A DNA stretch of 64,000 bases. Source: Ramlibacter aurantiacus. GTDB lineage: Bacteria > Pseudomonadota > Gammaproteobacteria > Burkholderiales > Burkholderiaceae_C. The stretch is taken from NCBI RefSeq assembly GCF_016722895.1, contig NZ_JAEQNA010000001.1, positions 186,001 to 250,000 of the forward strand. Reading direction: 5' to 3'. A program made the position numbers and the translations under genes. Of this stretch, positions 16,493 through 25,081 are shown in pieces. The notes below the pieces were generated by a model that had not been told where the DNA came from, made no database searches, and was given only the letters and a program-made list of their open reading frames with translations. How positions within the stretch are numbered: position 1 is the stretch's first letter; every line of letters begins with the position of its first letter.

Positions 16493-17337
16493 CGCCTGGC
16501 TGGTGCGCGGGGAGCCGGTGCCGGCGCCGGCGCGGGGGCCGGCTCGGGCAGTCGCGTCAGGCGCTCGCGGGCAGCCGATGCGGCCTCGGACTGCGGGTAG
16601 GCCTTGACGAGGTTGTCGAGGGTTCCGCGTGCCGCGGCCACGTCCTTGAGTTCGAGCTGGCAATTGGCGATCGACAGCACGGCCTCGGGCGCGCGCGGGT
16701 GGTTGGGCGCCACCTGCAGCAAGGACCGGAAGGTCTCGATGGCGCCGTTGCAGTCCCGGGTGCCGTATTGCGCATTGCCCAGCCAGAACAGGGCCAACGG
16801 CTGGTAGCCGCTCTGCGGATACCGGCGCACGAAGGACGAGAACGCCGCCTGCGCCTGCGGGAATTCGCCGCGCCGGAACGTGGCGAGCGCCGCCTCGAAG
16901 GCGCGCTGTTCGTCGGGCTGGGCGCTGAACTGCGCGCCGTCCACATTGACCGCGACCGGCTCGAAGCGCTGCAACCTCTGCTCGATGGCCACCGCCATGT
17001 CCTTTTGCAGGCGCTGAACCTCGGAAATGTCGCGGGCCAGCTGCTCGTCCTGGCCACGCATGCGCGCCAGTTCCCCACGCAGGGTCTCGATCTGCGTCTG
17101 CAGGTCCAGCAGGCTGCGGCGCAGCTGGCTGTTTTCCTCGGAGGCACGGCGCAACAGGTCCGCCTGCTGCGCCGCTTGCTGCTCGAGCTGGACGCGCTGG
17201 CCCTCCAGCCTCTGCCGGATATCGATGATGGCGCGGCGCGCCTCGTCGTCCGAGAAGAGCTGGGCGTGGGCGCCGCCGGACGTGAGCGCCGCCATGCCCA
17301 GCGTCACGGATGCCAGGATTGCACGGGGCGTCGTCAT
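16489..17337 (-). CDS. cpoB: Tol-Pal system protein CpoB (YbgF)
   Basis: Periplasmic protein of 282 residues coordinating peptidoglycan synthesis with outer-membrane constriction. A Sec signal peptide (cleavage near AHAQ) precedes a coiled-coil trimerisation region, about residues 30-125 (RQRLEGQRVQLEQQAAQQA, LRRSLLDLQTQIETLRGEL), and C-terminal TPR repeats (AFEAALATFRRGEFPQAQAAF, LFWLGNAQYGTRDCNGAI, LSIANCQLELKD). It ends in an Ala-Pro run (PAPAPAPAPAPRAPARR). ATG 17337 overlaps the pal stop by one base (TGATG). Confidence 0.93.
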   Translation of the reverse strand: MTTPRAILASVTLGMAALTSGGAHAQLFSDDEARRAIIDIRQRLEGQRVQLEQQAAQQADLLRRASEENSQLRRSLLDLQTQIETLRGELARMRGQDEQLARDISEVQRLQKDMAVAIEQRLQRFEPVAVNVDGAQFSAQPDEQRAFEAALATFRRGEFPQAQAAFSSFVRRYPQSGYQPLALFWLGNAQYGTRDCNGAIETFRSLLQVAPNHPRAPEAVLSIANCQLELKDVAAARGTLDNLVKAYPQSEAASAARERLTRLPEPAPAPAPAPAPRAPARR

Positions 17338-17912
17338 CAGCGGTAGGCCAGTTCGGCGCGACGGTTCTTAGCGAAGGCGCCTTCGTCCAGGCCCGGATCG
17401 GCCGGCTTTTCTTCACCGAAGCTCACCGCCTCGAGCTGGTTGTCCGGAACACCCAGCAGCACCAGCGAGCGGCGCACGGCCTCGGAACGCTTCTGGCCCA
17501 GGGCCAGGTTGTATTCACGCCCGCCACGCTCGTCGGTATGCCCCTCGATGGTCATGCGCCGCGAGTTGTTGGTCTTGAGGTAGTTGGCGTGCGCCTCGAG
17601 CACGGGCGCGTATTCGGGCTTGACCACGAAGCTGTCGTAATCGAAGAGGATCACGCGGCCGACGTTCTGCGGGCCAGGCGCGCGGCTCGCGCTGTCGTCC
17701 ACGGCCACCGGGGCCACACGGCTTTGCCCGCTTGCGCCGGGACCGACCCCGGTGCCGGTGCCTGCGCCGCCGCCAGGCGTCTGGCCCGCGCGGCCGGCCG
17801 TGTCGGTCGCCGAGCGATCGACCACCGGCACGTCATCGAGCTTGACGGCGGAACTGCAGGCGGTCAGCAGGACTGCGAGCATGAGTGACAACCAGGTGTG
17901 CTTCTTCATCAT
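17337..17912 (-). CDS. pal: Peptidoglycan-associated lipoprotein Pal
   Basis: Outer-membrane lipoprotein of 191 residues binding peptidoglycan and TolB. The lipobox LLTAC puts the lipidated Cys at about residue 19. A Gly/Thr/Ala-rich linker (residues 40-65) leads to an OmpA-like domain with VILFDYDSFVVKPEYAPVLEAHA, the peptidoglycan-binding segment TIEGHTDERGGREYNLALGQKR and FGEEKPADPG. AAGGAG lies eight bases before ATG 17912; a second ATG follows at once. It lies 49 bases after tolB. Confidence 0.97.
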   Translation of the reverse strand: MMKKHTWLSLMLAVLLTACSSAVKLDDVPVVDRSATDTAGRAGQTPGGGAGTGTGVGPGASGQSRVAPVAVDDSASRAPGPQNVGRVILFDYDSFVVKPEYAPVLEAHANYLKTNNSRRMTIEGHTDERGGREYNLALGQKRSEAVRRSLVLLGVPDNQLEAVSFGEEKPADPGLDEGAFAKNRRAELAYR

Positions 17913-17961
17913 CGGGATAACTCCTTGTATGGGTCTGGGGATGCGGATGTGGGTGGTTCTT

Positions 17962-19251
17962 TCAGCGCGCGTACGGGCCCCAGTCGGGTTCGCGGATGTC
18001 GCCCTCCTGGCCTGCCAGGCGCGCCTTGATCTTGCCGTCGATGGTGGTGGTCATCAGCGCGTCACGCCCGCCTTGCCGGGTGGCGTAGACGACCAGCCGG
18101 CTGTTCGGCGCAAAACTCGGGCTCTCGTCCGACGTGGTATCGGTGATGGCTGTCACCGTGCCGGTGGCCAGTTCCATCGCGTGCAATTTGTAGCCATTTC
18201 CAACGCGCGAAATGTAGGCGAGCCATCGGCCATCGGGACTCAAGGCCGGGGAGATGTTGTAACTCCCCGTAAAGGTCACCCGCTCGACCCCGCCACCGCC
18301 CGCCGGGGTGCGGTAGATCTGCGGCGATCCGCCGCGGTCGCTCACGAAATAGATGGACTTGCCATCGGGCGAGAACGCGGGTTCGGTGTCGATGCCCGCC
18401 GACTGGAGCAGGCGCCGCGGCTCGCCGCCGCCGGCATCGATGGTGTAGAGCTGGGAGCCACCTTCGCGACTGAGCGTGACAGCCAGCATGCGGCCGTCGG
18501 GTGACCAGGCCGGGGCGCTGTTGGAGCCGCGGAAGTTCGCCAGCAGCCGGCGACGTCCGCTGGCCACTTCGTGCACGTACACGACCGGCTTGCGCGACTC
18601 GAAGGACACATACGCCAACTGGGTTCCGTTGGCCGACCAGGCGGGCGAGATGATCGGCTCGGGGCTGGTCAGGGCCGACTGTGCGTTTTCGCCGTCGGCA
18701 TCGGCCACCCAGAGGTTGTAGCGATTGCCGCCGCGCGTCACGTAGGCGATGCGGGTGGAGAACACACCGCGTTCACCCGTGAGCTTCTCGTAGATGAAGT
18801 CGGAGATGCGATGCGCCGCCAGGCGCAGGTCGCCGGCCACCACGGCGTAGCTCTCGCCGCCGAAGTCCTGCCCGCGCACCACGTCCCACAGGCGGAAGCG
18901 GATATCCCAGCGACCATCGGCCAGGCGCGTGGCACTGCCGGTGACGAGGGCGTCGGCCCCGCCCTGCCGCAGCGGCGCAAGGTCGGGGCGCGAGGTCTCG
19001 TCCAGCGTGCCGGCGCCGGTCGCGACAGGCCTGAATCGCCCGCTGCGCTCCAGGTCGGCGCGCACGATGGCGGAGATGCGCTGTGGCGCCGCGTCTTCAC
19101 CTCGGAAGGGCGCGATGGCGATGGGCAACTGCGTCAATCCCACCCCGGTCACCTCGACCCTGAACTGGGCGAGTGCCGGGGCGGACAAGCAAATGCCTGC
19201 GGGCGCCAGCAAGACCTGGCGGCGGGAAAGCAAGGAATGCGTGCGTGTCAT
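17962..19251 (-). CDS. tolB: Tol-Pal system protein TolB
   Basis: Periplasmic protein of 429 residues linking Pal to the inner-membrane Tol complex. A signal peptide (LLSRRQVLLAPAGICLSAPALAQ) precedes the N-terminal alpha/beta domain (residues 30-160, IAIAPFRGEDAAPQRISAIV), then a six-bladed propeller with repeated SPDGK/SPDGR motifs (PAWSANGTQLAYVSFE, PAWSPDGRMLAVTLS, PAFSPDGKSIYFVSDRGG, PALSPDGRWLAYISRVG). It is the first gene of the tolB-pal-cpoB-tcdA unit here. tolQRA are not in the window; the exbB-exbD pair at 49-50 kb is a separate system. Confidence 0.97.
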   Translation of the reverse strand: MTRTHSLLSRRQVLLAPAGICLSAPALAQFRVEVTGVGLTQLPIAIAPFRGEDAAPQRISAIVRADLERSGRFRPVATGAGTLDETSRPDLAPLRQGGADALVTGSATRLADGRWDIRFRLWDVVRGQDFGGESYAVVAGDLRLAAHRISDFIYEKLTGERGVFSTRIAYVTRGGNRYNLWVADADGENAQSALTSPEPIISPAWSANGTQLAYVSFESRKPVVYVHEVASGRRRLLANFRGSNSAPAWSPDGRMLAVTLSREGGSQLYTIDAGGGEPRRLLQSAGIDTEPAFSPDGKSIYFVSDRGGSPQIYRTPAGGGGVERVTFTGSYNISPALSPDGRWLAYISRVGNGYKLHAMELATGTVTAITDTTSDESPSFAPNSRLVVYATRQGGRDALMTTTIDGKIKARLAGQEGDIREPDWGPYAR

Positions 19252-19366
19252 AGCGCTGGCGATGATCGCATCTTTTGCTGCACTGCAGAGCCGCCGAACG
19301 GCTCGCGCAACGGCCGACCTCGCGTACGGCAGGGCACCGGCCCGGGCAAATTACACTTGCGGCCCC

Positions 19367-20662
19367 ATGAGCGTGATCCCGTATGACCTTGAGAGCCCGG
19401 CCGCTCCGATGCCGGCTCGGCTCCCCCAGTGGGTCGGCCCGCTCCTGGCGTTCTTCACCTTGGCCGTGCTGTTCTCGACGGCGCTGACCAACATCATGGC
19501 CGTGCTCGTCTCGGCGGCCGCGGTCTGGATCTGGGCCCGCATGCGGCCGCTCCAACTGCTGAAGCATCCACTGTTGTGGTCCTGCCTCGTCCTGGTGGGC
19601 TGGATCGCACTTCGCGATGCGCTGGCTGCAGCCGCGCCGCAGCAGGTGCTGCAGTCCGTGGCCTCGTTTCGCACCCTGCTGTTCATTGCCTTGTGGGCGC
19701 CGCTGTTCCTCGCGCCCCAGGTGCGGCAAGCCGTGTTGAAGGCGGGCGTGGGCGGGCTGGCCGCCTTCGCCCTGCTCACGCTGTCGGTGTTCGCGCTCAC
19801 CGGGCAGATGCCCTACCCCGGCTATGTGTCGCCGGATGCCCTGTGGCCGCTGGGCCTGGACCCGATGATGGCCAGCCTGGTCAAGCGCGCGCCGAATCTC
19901 GCAGGCCCGGTCCTGCTGGTGGTGATCTTCGGGTCCTTGCAGCACGTGATCGACCATCCGCAGCGGCGCCGATGGCTGATCCTGCTGGCCGCGCTGTGCA
20001 CGCTGGCTCTGTTCGTGAGCTCGATGAGGCGCAGCAGCCAGCTGGGATTCCTGGTCTGCGCGTTCGCCTTCGCGGTGCTGAACCGCCGACACCTGAAGGG
20101 CCGCACGGCCATGGTCGGCGCCGCCTGCATCGCGGTGGTGCTGACGCTGGCAGCCCTGGGCCCGGCCCGCCACGCCTTGCAGCGCGTCGTGGACGGCTCG
20201 GAGCAATTCATCCTGGCCAGCCCCCAGGAGCGGAACAAGCAGCAGACCTCCGAGTCCGAGCGGCTGCATTTCTGGACCGTGGCCCAGCAGATCGTGATCG
20301 AGTCGCCGTGGGTCGGCACCTCGGTGTCCAGCTACCTGGGACGCTACCTGAAGATCGATTCGGACCCCACCAGCCTGGCGCCGCGGCACGGCAACCCGCA
20401 CAACGAATACCTCTATGTATGGGGCTCGCTGGGAGCCGTCGGACTGGCGTTGTACCTGCTCACGCTGGTCTCCGCGTGGCGCTGCACCGGTGGCCATCCC
20501 GGCGAGCGCAAGCTCATGGCCTATTACCTCGCCGCGGTGCTGCCGAACCTGGCGGCCAACTCCTACGTGGTGGACATGGTGCCCGGCCACGTGCATACGC
20601 TCGTCCTGCTGCTGCTCGCCGGGCCGGCCCTGCAAGCGGCGGCCGCACGAGGCGGCCGATGA
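19367..20662 (+). CDS. O-antigen ligase/polymerase family membrane protein (WaaL/Wzy-like)
   Basis: Polytopic inner-membrane protein of 431 residues with about ten hydrophobic helices. The Wzy_C signature region is seen in ERLHFWTVAQQIVIESPWVG and the periplasmic-loop ending RHGNPHNEYLYVWGSLGAVG (about residues 335-360), where the conserved His is expected for ligation or polymerisation of undecaprenyl-linked sugar. It would attach O-antigen or a sugar to lipid A-core on the periplasmic face. ATG 19367 is divergent from tolB. It heads a run of five overlapping genes with GT2, MsbA, GT2 and GT4. Ligase and polymerase cannot be told apart by motif. Confidence 0.82.
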   Translation: MSVIPYDLESPAAPMPARLPQWVGPLLAFFTLAVLFSTALTNIMAVLVSAAAVWIWARMRPLQLLKHPLLWSCLVLVGWIALRDALAAAAPQQVLQSVASFRTLLFIALWAPLFLAPQVRQAVLKAGVGGLAAFALLTLSVFALTGQMPYPGYVSPDALWPLGLDPMMASLVKRAPNLAGPVLLVVIFGSLQHVIDHPQRRRWLILLAALCTLALFVSSMRRSSQLGFLVCAFAFAVLNRRHLKGRTAMVGAACIAVVLTLAALGPARHALQRVVDGSEQFILASPQERNKQQTSESERLHFWTVAQQIVIESPWVGTSVSSYLGRYLKIDSDPTSLAPRHGNPHNEYLYVWGSLGAVGLALYLLTLVSAWRCTGGHPGERKLMAYYLAAVLPNLAANSYVVDMVPGHVHTLVLLLLAGPALQAAAARGGR

Positions 20663-21483
20663 TCAGCGTCATCACGGCCGTCCACAACCAGCTGCCGATG
20701 AACCAGCTGTTCATGCAGCAGCTCAAGGCGGCGACGCGCCAACCCTATGAACTGATCATCATCGACAACGCCTCCCGCGATGGCAGCGGCTCATGGCTGG
20801 AGCGCGCCGGCGCCCGCGTGATACGCAACCAGGACAACCTGTCATACCCCCGAAGCCAGAACCAGGGAATCGCCCGGGCCCGGGGTGATTGGCTGGTGTT
20901 CATGAACAACGACGTCATCCCCTCCCCCGGCTGGGACCAGGCGCTGCTGGCGAGCATGCGCGAGCACGACCTCGACGTGGCCACCAGCTGCGGCATCGAG
21001 CGCATCGAAACCGCTGCAGCCACGCGCGCGTTGCGCCGCCGCTGGCAGCGGATCACCTGGATGGCCCGTGTATTCGGGACCAGCCGCTCACAGCTGGCGC
21101 TGATGCACCGGCTGATGTACCCCGACTGGAAGGCGTTCTGCGCCGACCGGCAGCGACGTTTCAAGGGACAGGTCCTGAACGGTTTCGTGGGCAACACGGT
21201 CGCCATGCGGCGCGCCGCCCTCGACAAGATCGGCCTGTGGGACGAGCGGATCCAGGCCGCCGACTTCGACCTGTACCTGCGGGTGGCCAAGCGCAGGCTG
21301 TCGCACGGCGACATCCGCGACGTGCACATCGTCCTCGACTGCTTCGTGCACCACTACATCCGCCTGACCCTGCGCGGCAAGCGCACGCCCTTCGCGGATG
21401 CCGGGCAATTGATTCCGCTGGAGCGCAAGTGGGCCGCCGCCGACCTGGCGCTGCTGCCCACCCTGGAAGAGGAACTGCCGTGA
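20659..21483 (+). CDS. Family 2 glycosyltransferase (LPS core/O-antigen)
   Basis: Cytoplasmic GT-A transferase of 274 residues. SVITAVHNQLPMNQLFMQQL, IIIDNASRDGSGSWLE and the acidic motif VFMNNDVIPSPGWD (about residues 80-93) are standard for family 2, and GLWDERIQAADFDLYLRVAK carries the catalytic-base-type Asp of the acceptor half. The domain resembles rhamnosyl/galactofuranosyl-type transferases. ATG 20659 overlaps the ligase stop (ATGA); its own stop overlaps the msbA GTG start. Sugar and acceptor are unknown. Confidence 0.85.
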   Translation: MISVITAVHNQLPMNQLFMQQLKAATRQPYELIIIDNASRDGSGSWLERAGARVIRNQDNLSYPRSQNQGIARARGDWLVFMNNDVIPSPGWDQALLASMREHDLDVATSCGIERIETAAATRALRRRWQRITWMARVFGTSRSQLALMHRLMYPDWKAFCADRQRRFKGQVLNGFVGNTVAMRRAALDKIGLWDERIQAADFDLYLRVAKRRLSHGDIRDVHIVLDCFVHHYIRLTLRGKRTPFADAGQLIPLERKWAAADLALLPTLEEELP

Positions 21484-23237
21484 TCAAGCGCGGCACGGTG
21501 CGCCAAGCATGGGCCCGCATGCGGCCCTACTTCGGACAGCAACGCTGGCCCTGGGTGGTCGCCGCGGTGGCAACGGTCATCGCCGCCGCCACCGAGCCGC
21601 TGGTGCCCGCCCTGCTGGGCCCCTTGCTCGACCACGGCTTCGGCCAAAGCCGCATCCCGCTGTGGCTGGTGCCGGTGGTGTTGATCCTGCTGTTCGCGCT
21701 GCGCGGGCTGGCGGTGTTCATCGCCAAGATGTCGCTGGCCAAGATCGCCAACGACGGCGTGATGAAGCTGCGGCGGGTGATGTTCGAGCGCATGCAGGGC
21801 GCCGAGCTGGCCGACCTCTCCAGCCTGTCGGCCAGCGAGCTGTCCAACACGATCGTCTACGAGGTGCAGGCCGGCGTGACGCAGCTGGTGTATGGCGTGC
21901 TGAGCATGGTCAAGGACAGCCTCACGCTGCTGGCGCTACTGATCTTCCTGCTGGTGCTGAACTGGCAGCTGTCGCTGTTCGTGCTGGTGCTGTTTCCCAC
22001 CGTCGCCTGGGTCATGCGCACCTTCACCCGCCGCATGTACCGCATGACCACGCAAAGCGCCGATGCGACCGAGCGCCTGGCCTACGTGATCGAGGAGAAC
22101 GTGTTGGCCCAGCGCGTGGTGCGGCTGCACGGCGCGCAGGCGCACCAGGCCGGGCGCTTCGCGGGCCTGAGCAATACCCTGCGCCAGCTGAACATGAAGG
22201 CATCGGCCTCGGCCGGCGCCATGACGCCGCTGACGCAGTTGCTGGCCGCCGCCACGCTGTCGGCGGTCATCGCGCTGGCGCTGTGGCAAAGCCGCAGCTC
22301 CGGCGAGACGGTAGGCAGCTTCGTCTCGTTCATCACGGCCATGCTGATGCTGATCGCACCGCTCAAGGGGCTGTCCGAGGTTTCCAACCCGATCTCGCGC
22401 GGCCTGGCCGCCATCAACCGCGGGCTGGACTTCATCGACCGCCTGGCCATGGAACACGGGGGAACGGTTCCCCTGGAACGCGCGCGCGGCCGCATCGACT
22501 TCGACCGCGTGACGGTGCGCTATGGCGCCGACACCGCACCGGCGCTGGACCAGGTGGCCCTGTCGGTGATGCCGGGGGAAACCGTGGCCCTGGTGGGCCC
22601 CTCCGGTGGCGGCAAGACCACGCTGGCCAACCTGCTGCCGCGGTTCGTCACCGCGGCTAGTGGACGCGTGCTGCTCGATGGCATCGACATCGCCGAATTG
22701 CGCGTGCAGGACCTGCGCCGGCAAATCGCCATGGTCAGCCAGGACGTGGTCATGCTCAACGAATCCATCGCCGAGAACGTGGCGCTGGGCCAGCCGGTGG
22801 ACGACGATCGGGTCTGGGCCTGCCTGCAAGCGGCCAATCTGTCGGACCACGTGGCCACCCTCCCCGAGGGCATCCGCACGCCGCTGGGGCACAACGCCTC
22901 GGCCCTGTCCGGCGGACAACGCCAGCGGCTGGCGATCGCCCGCGCCCTGTACAAGGACGCACCGGTCCTGATCCTGGACGAAGCCACCTCGGCGCTGGAC
23001 AACGAGTCCGAGCGGCTGGTGCAGCAGGCGCTCGCGCGGGTCATGACCGGCCGCACCACGCTGGTGATCGCGCACCGGCTCTCGACCATCGAGAAAGCGG
23101 ATCGCATCGTGGTGCTGGAGCGCGGACGCATCGTCGAACAGGGCAGCCACGGCGACTTGATCGCGCGCGGGGGGCTCTACAGCCGACTGCACCACAGCGA
23201 CGAGCTGGTGCCCCACGCAGCGCCGGAGCCGCCATGA
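21480..23237 (+). CDS. msbA: Lipid A export ATP-binding/permease MsbA
   Basis: Homodimeric ABC exporter half-transporter of 585 residues, flipping lipid A-core across the inner membrane. Six membrane helices fill residues 20-310. The nucleotide domain has Walker A VGPSGGGKTTLANLLPRFV (about residue 378), signature ALSGGQRQRLAIARAL, Walker B VLILDEATSALDNESE and switch VIAHRLSTIEKADR. Length agrees with MsbA. The GTG at 21480 overlaps the glycosyltransferase stop (GTGA). Its place between glycosyltransferase genes and near an O-antigen ligase supports lipid A rather than drug export. Confidence 0.9.
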   Translation: MIKRGTVRQAWARMRPYFGQQRWPWVVAAVATVIAAATEPLVPALLGPLLDHGFGQSRIPLWLVPVVLILLFALRGLAVFIAKMSLAKIANDGVMKLRRVMFERMQGAELADLSSLSASELSNTIVYEVQAGVTQLVYGVLSMVKDSLTLLALLIFLLVLNWQLSLFVLVLFPTVAWVMRTFTRRMYRMTTQSADATERLAYVIEENVLAQRVVRLHGAQAHQAGRFAGLSNTLRQLNMKASASAGAMTPLTQLLAAATLSAVIALALWQSRSSGETVGSFVSFITAMLMLIAPLKGLSEVSNPISRGLAAINRGLDFIDRLAMEHGGTVPLERARGRIDFDRVTVRYGADTAPALDQVALSVMPGETVALVGPSGGGKTTLANLLPRFVTAASGRVLLDGIDIAELRVQDLRRQIAMVSQDVVMLNESIAENVALGQPVDDDRVWACLQAANLSDHVATLPEGIRTPLGHNASALSGGQRQRLAIARALYKDAPVLILDEATSALDNESERLVQQALARVMTGRTTLVIAHRLSTIEKADRIVVLERGRIVEQGSHGDLIARGGLYSRLHHSDELVPHAAPEPP

Positions 23238-24112
23238 CCGGCAGCCGCCCCAGCATCAGCGGATTCACCTTCATCCGCAACGGCGTGCAGCTCGGCTTTC
23301 CGTTCGTCGAGTCGATCCGATCGCTGCTGCCCCTGGTCGATGAATTCGTGGTCGCGGTCGGCCGCGGCAGCGACGACACGCTGGCGCGCGTGCAGGCCAT
23401 TGGCGACCCGAAGCTGCGCATCATCGAAACCGTGTGGAACGAACGCATGGCCGATCGCGGCTTCGTCTATGCGCAGCAGAAGATGATCGCGCAGTACGCC
23501 TGCACCGGCGACTGGGCGTTCTACCTCGAAGGCGACGAACTGGTGCACGAGGCCGAGCTCGGCCGCATCCGCGCCAGCGTGGACCGGCACCATGGCGACC
23601 CGCGGATCGAGGCGCTGGTGTTCGACTACTACCATTTCTATGGCGTGCCCTCGCAACTGGCCACCAGCCCGGCGTGGTACCGACGCGAGTGCCGCCTGAT
23701 CCGCAACACCATTCGAAGCTACGCGCCCGACGGGCAGTACTGGCTGGTGACCCACCGCCACCGCAGCCCCACCTATCCCCGGGCCGCGCTGGCGGATGCG
23801 CACATCTACCACTACGGTCATGTGCGCCGGCAGGCCTACATGCAGGAGAAGCTGGAGCAGACCAGCCGCTACTGGGGCAAGGCCGCCCCCCGGAGTGCCT
23901 ACGGTCGCATCGACCCGCGCGCGCTGAGCCCTTTCGACGGCACGCACCCGGCGGTCATCCAGGAGTGGCTCGCCCGCGAGGCCGAGCATGAATTCGCTTT
24001 GGACCCCGACCACGTCCTGACGCGGCGCGAGCGCAAGCACCGGCTCTCGATGCTGCTGGAGCGCAGCTTCGGCTGGGACCTGAGCCACAAGCACTACCGG
24101 CTGGTGCGGTGA
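23234..24112 (+). CDS. Glycosyltransferase, family 2-like (LPS cluster)
   Basis: A 292-residue transferase-like protein. The beginning ISGFTFIRNGVQLGFPFVESI replaces the more usual family 2 opening, followed by VDEFVVAVGRGSDDTLARV and the acidic motif FYLEGDELVHE (about residues 97-107) in the place of DXD. The second half has WYRRECRLIRN and a His-rich IYHYGHVRRQAYMQEKLEQ region. Several bacterial proteins of this type sit in LPS core loci. ATG 23234 overlaps the msbA stop (ATGA). Donor sugar unknown; a role in core decoration is inferred from context. Confidence 0.72.
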   Translation: MTGSRPSISGFTFIRNGVQLGFPFVESIRSLLPLVDEFVVAVGRGSDDTLARVQAIGDPKLRIIETVWNERMADRGFVYAQQKMIAQYACTGDWAFYLEGDELVHEAELGRIRASVDRHHGDPRIEALVFDYYHFYGVPSQLATSPAWYRRECRLIRNTIRSYAPDGQYWLVTHRHRSPTYPRAALADAHIYHYGHVRRQAYMQEKLEQTSRYWGKAAPRSAYGRIDPRALSPFDGTHPAVIQEWLAREAEHEFALDPDHVLTRRERKHRLSMLLERSFGWDLSHKHYRLVR

Positions 24113-24126
24113 CCTGCGGCCGGCCC

Positions 24127-25053
24127 ATGCGCATCTGCCTGATTTCCAATGCCCGCCTCCCGGTTCGCCTCTACGGCGGCACGGAACGGATCGTGCAGTG
24201 GCTGGCGCAGGAGTACCTGCGGGCCGGGCACGAGGTGACGCTGGTTGCGCGGTCGGGCAGCCGGCTGGCAGGTGTGCGCTTCATCCCCGCCGACAGCGCC
24301 GCACAGGCCCTCGAGCGGCTGCCCGCCGATGCGGACATCTACCACTTCCACGCCTGGCCTCCGCCCGACGATTTCCCCCGCCCGTGGCTCTTCACGCTAC
24401 ACGGCAACGCGGCCCCCGGCGAGCGCCTGCCGGCACGCACCATCGGCATCAGCGCCGACCACGCGCGCCGGCATCGCCTGCCCGTGTACGTCTACAACGG
24501 CGTCGATCCGAGCGAGTTCGAGTTTCGCGCCGACAAGCAGGACCACCTGCTGTTCTTCTCCAAGGTGCGCCGCCGCGTCAAGGGTGCGGCGCGCGCGCTT
24601 CGGCTGGCGCGGGCCAACCACCTGAAGCTCACCGTGGCCGGCGGCTACCGGCTGGACCTGCTCAAGACCGGTGGCCTGTGGGACAGCCTGCATCCGTCGA
24701 TCCGCTTCGCCGGCGAAGTGGGCGGTGCGCGCAAGGCCCGCATGCTGGCCGAAGCCAGCGCCCTGCTCTTTCCCATCGCCTGGGACGAGCCCTTCGGCCT
24801 GGTGCTGGTCGAGGCCCTGATCAGCGGCACCCCGGTGATCGCCACGCCCCGCGGATCGGTGCCCGAACTGGTGCCCGAGGGCGTGGGCGCGACCTTCGAG
24901 CGCGATGAGGATTTTCCGGCGGCCCTCGAGCGGGTCCGGCAGTGCCGCCCGGGCGACTGTCGCGACTGGGCGATGGAACACTTCAGCTCGGTGGCATGCG
25001 CGCGGCGTCACCTGGGGCTGTACGCGCGGGTGCTGGACCGCGACGTTTTCTAG
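24127..25053 (+). CDS. Family 4 glycosyltransferase (LPS cluster)
   Basis: GT-B fold transferase of about 308 residues. The N-terminal domain has YGGTERIVQWLAQEYLRAGHEV and IYHFHAWPP; the C-terminal domain has YNGVDPSEF, LLFFSKVRRRVKG, and the family 4 EX7E-type motif in FPIAWDEPFGLVLVEALISGTPVIAT. ATG 24127 is taken as start; the in-frame GTG at 24109, overlapping the upstream stop (GTGA), would add six residues and is also credible given the coupling seen throughout this operon. It is shorter than many family 4 enzymes but both halves are present. Confidence 0.85.
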   Translation: MRICLISNARLPVRLYGGTERIVQWLAQEYLRAGHEVTLVARSGSRLAGVRFIPADSAAQALERLPADADIYHFHAWPPPDDFPRPWLFTLHGNAAPGERLPARTIGISADHARRHRLPVYVYNGVDPSEFEFRADKQDHLLFFSKVRRRVKGAARALRLARANHLKLTVAGGYRLDLLKTGGLWDSLHPSIRFAGEVGGARKARMLAEASALLFPIAWDEPFGLVLVEALISGTPVIATPRGSVPELVPEGVGATFERDEDFPAALERVRQCRPGDCRDWAMEHFSSVACARRHLGLYARVLDRDVF

Positions 25054-25081
25054 AGCAGCGCCACGCGAGGAGCGCCGAACG

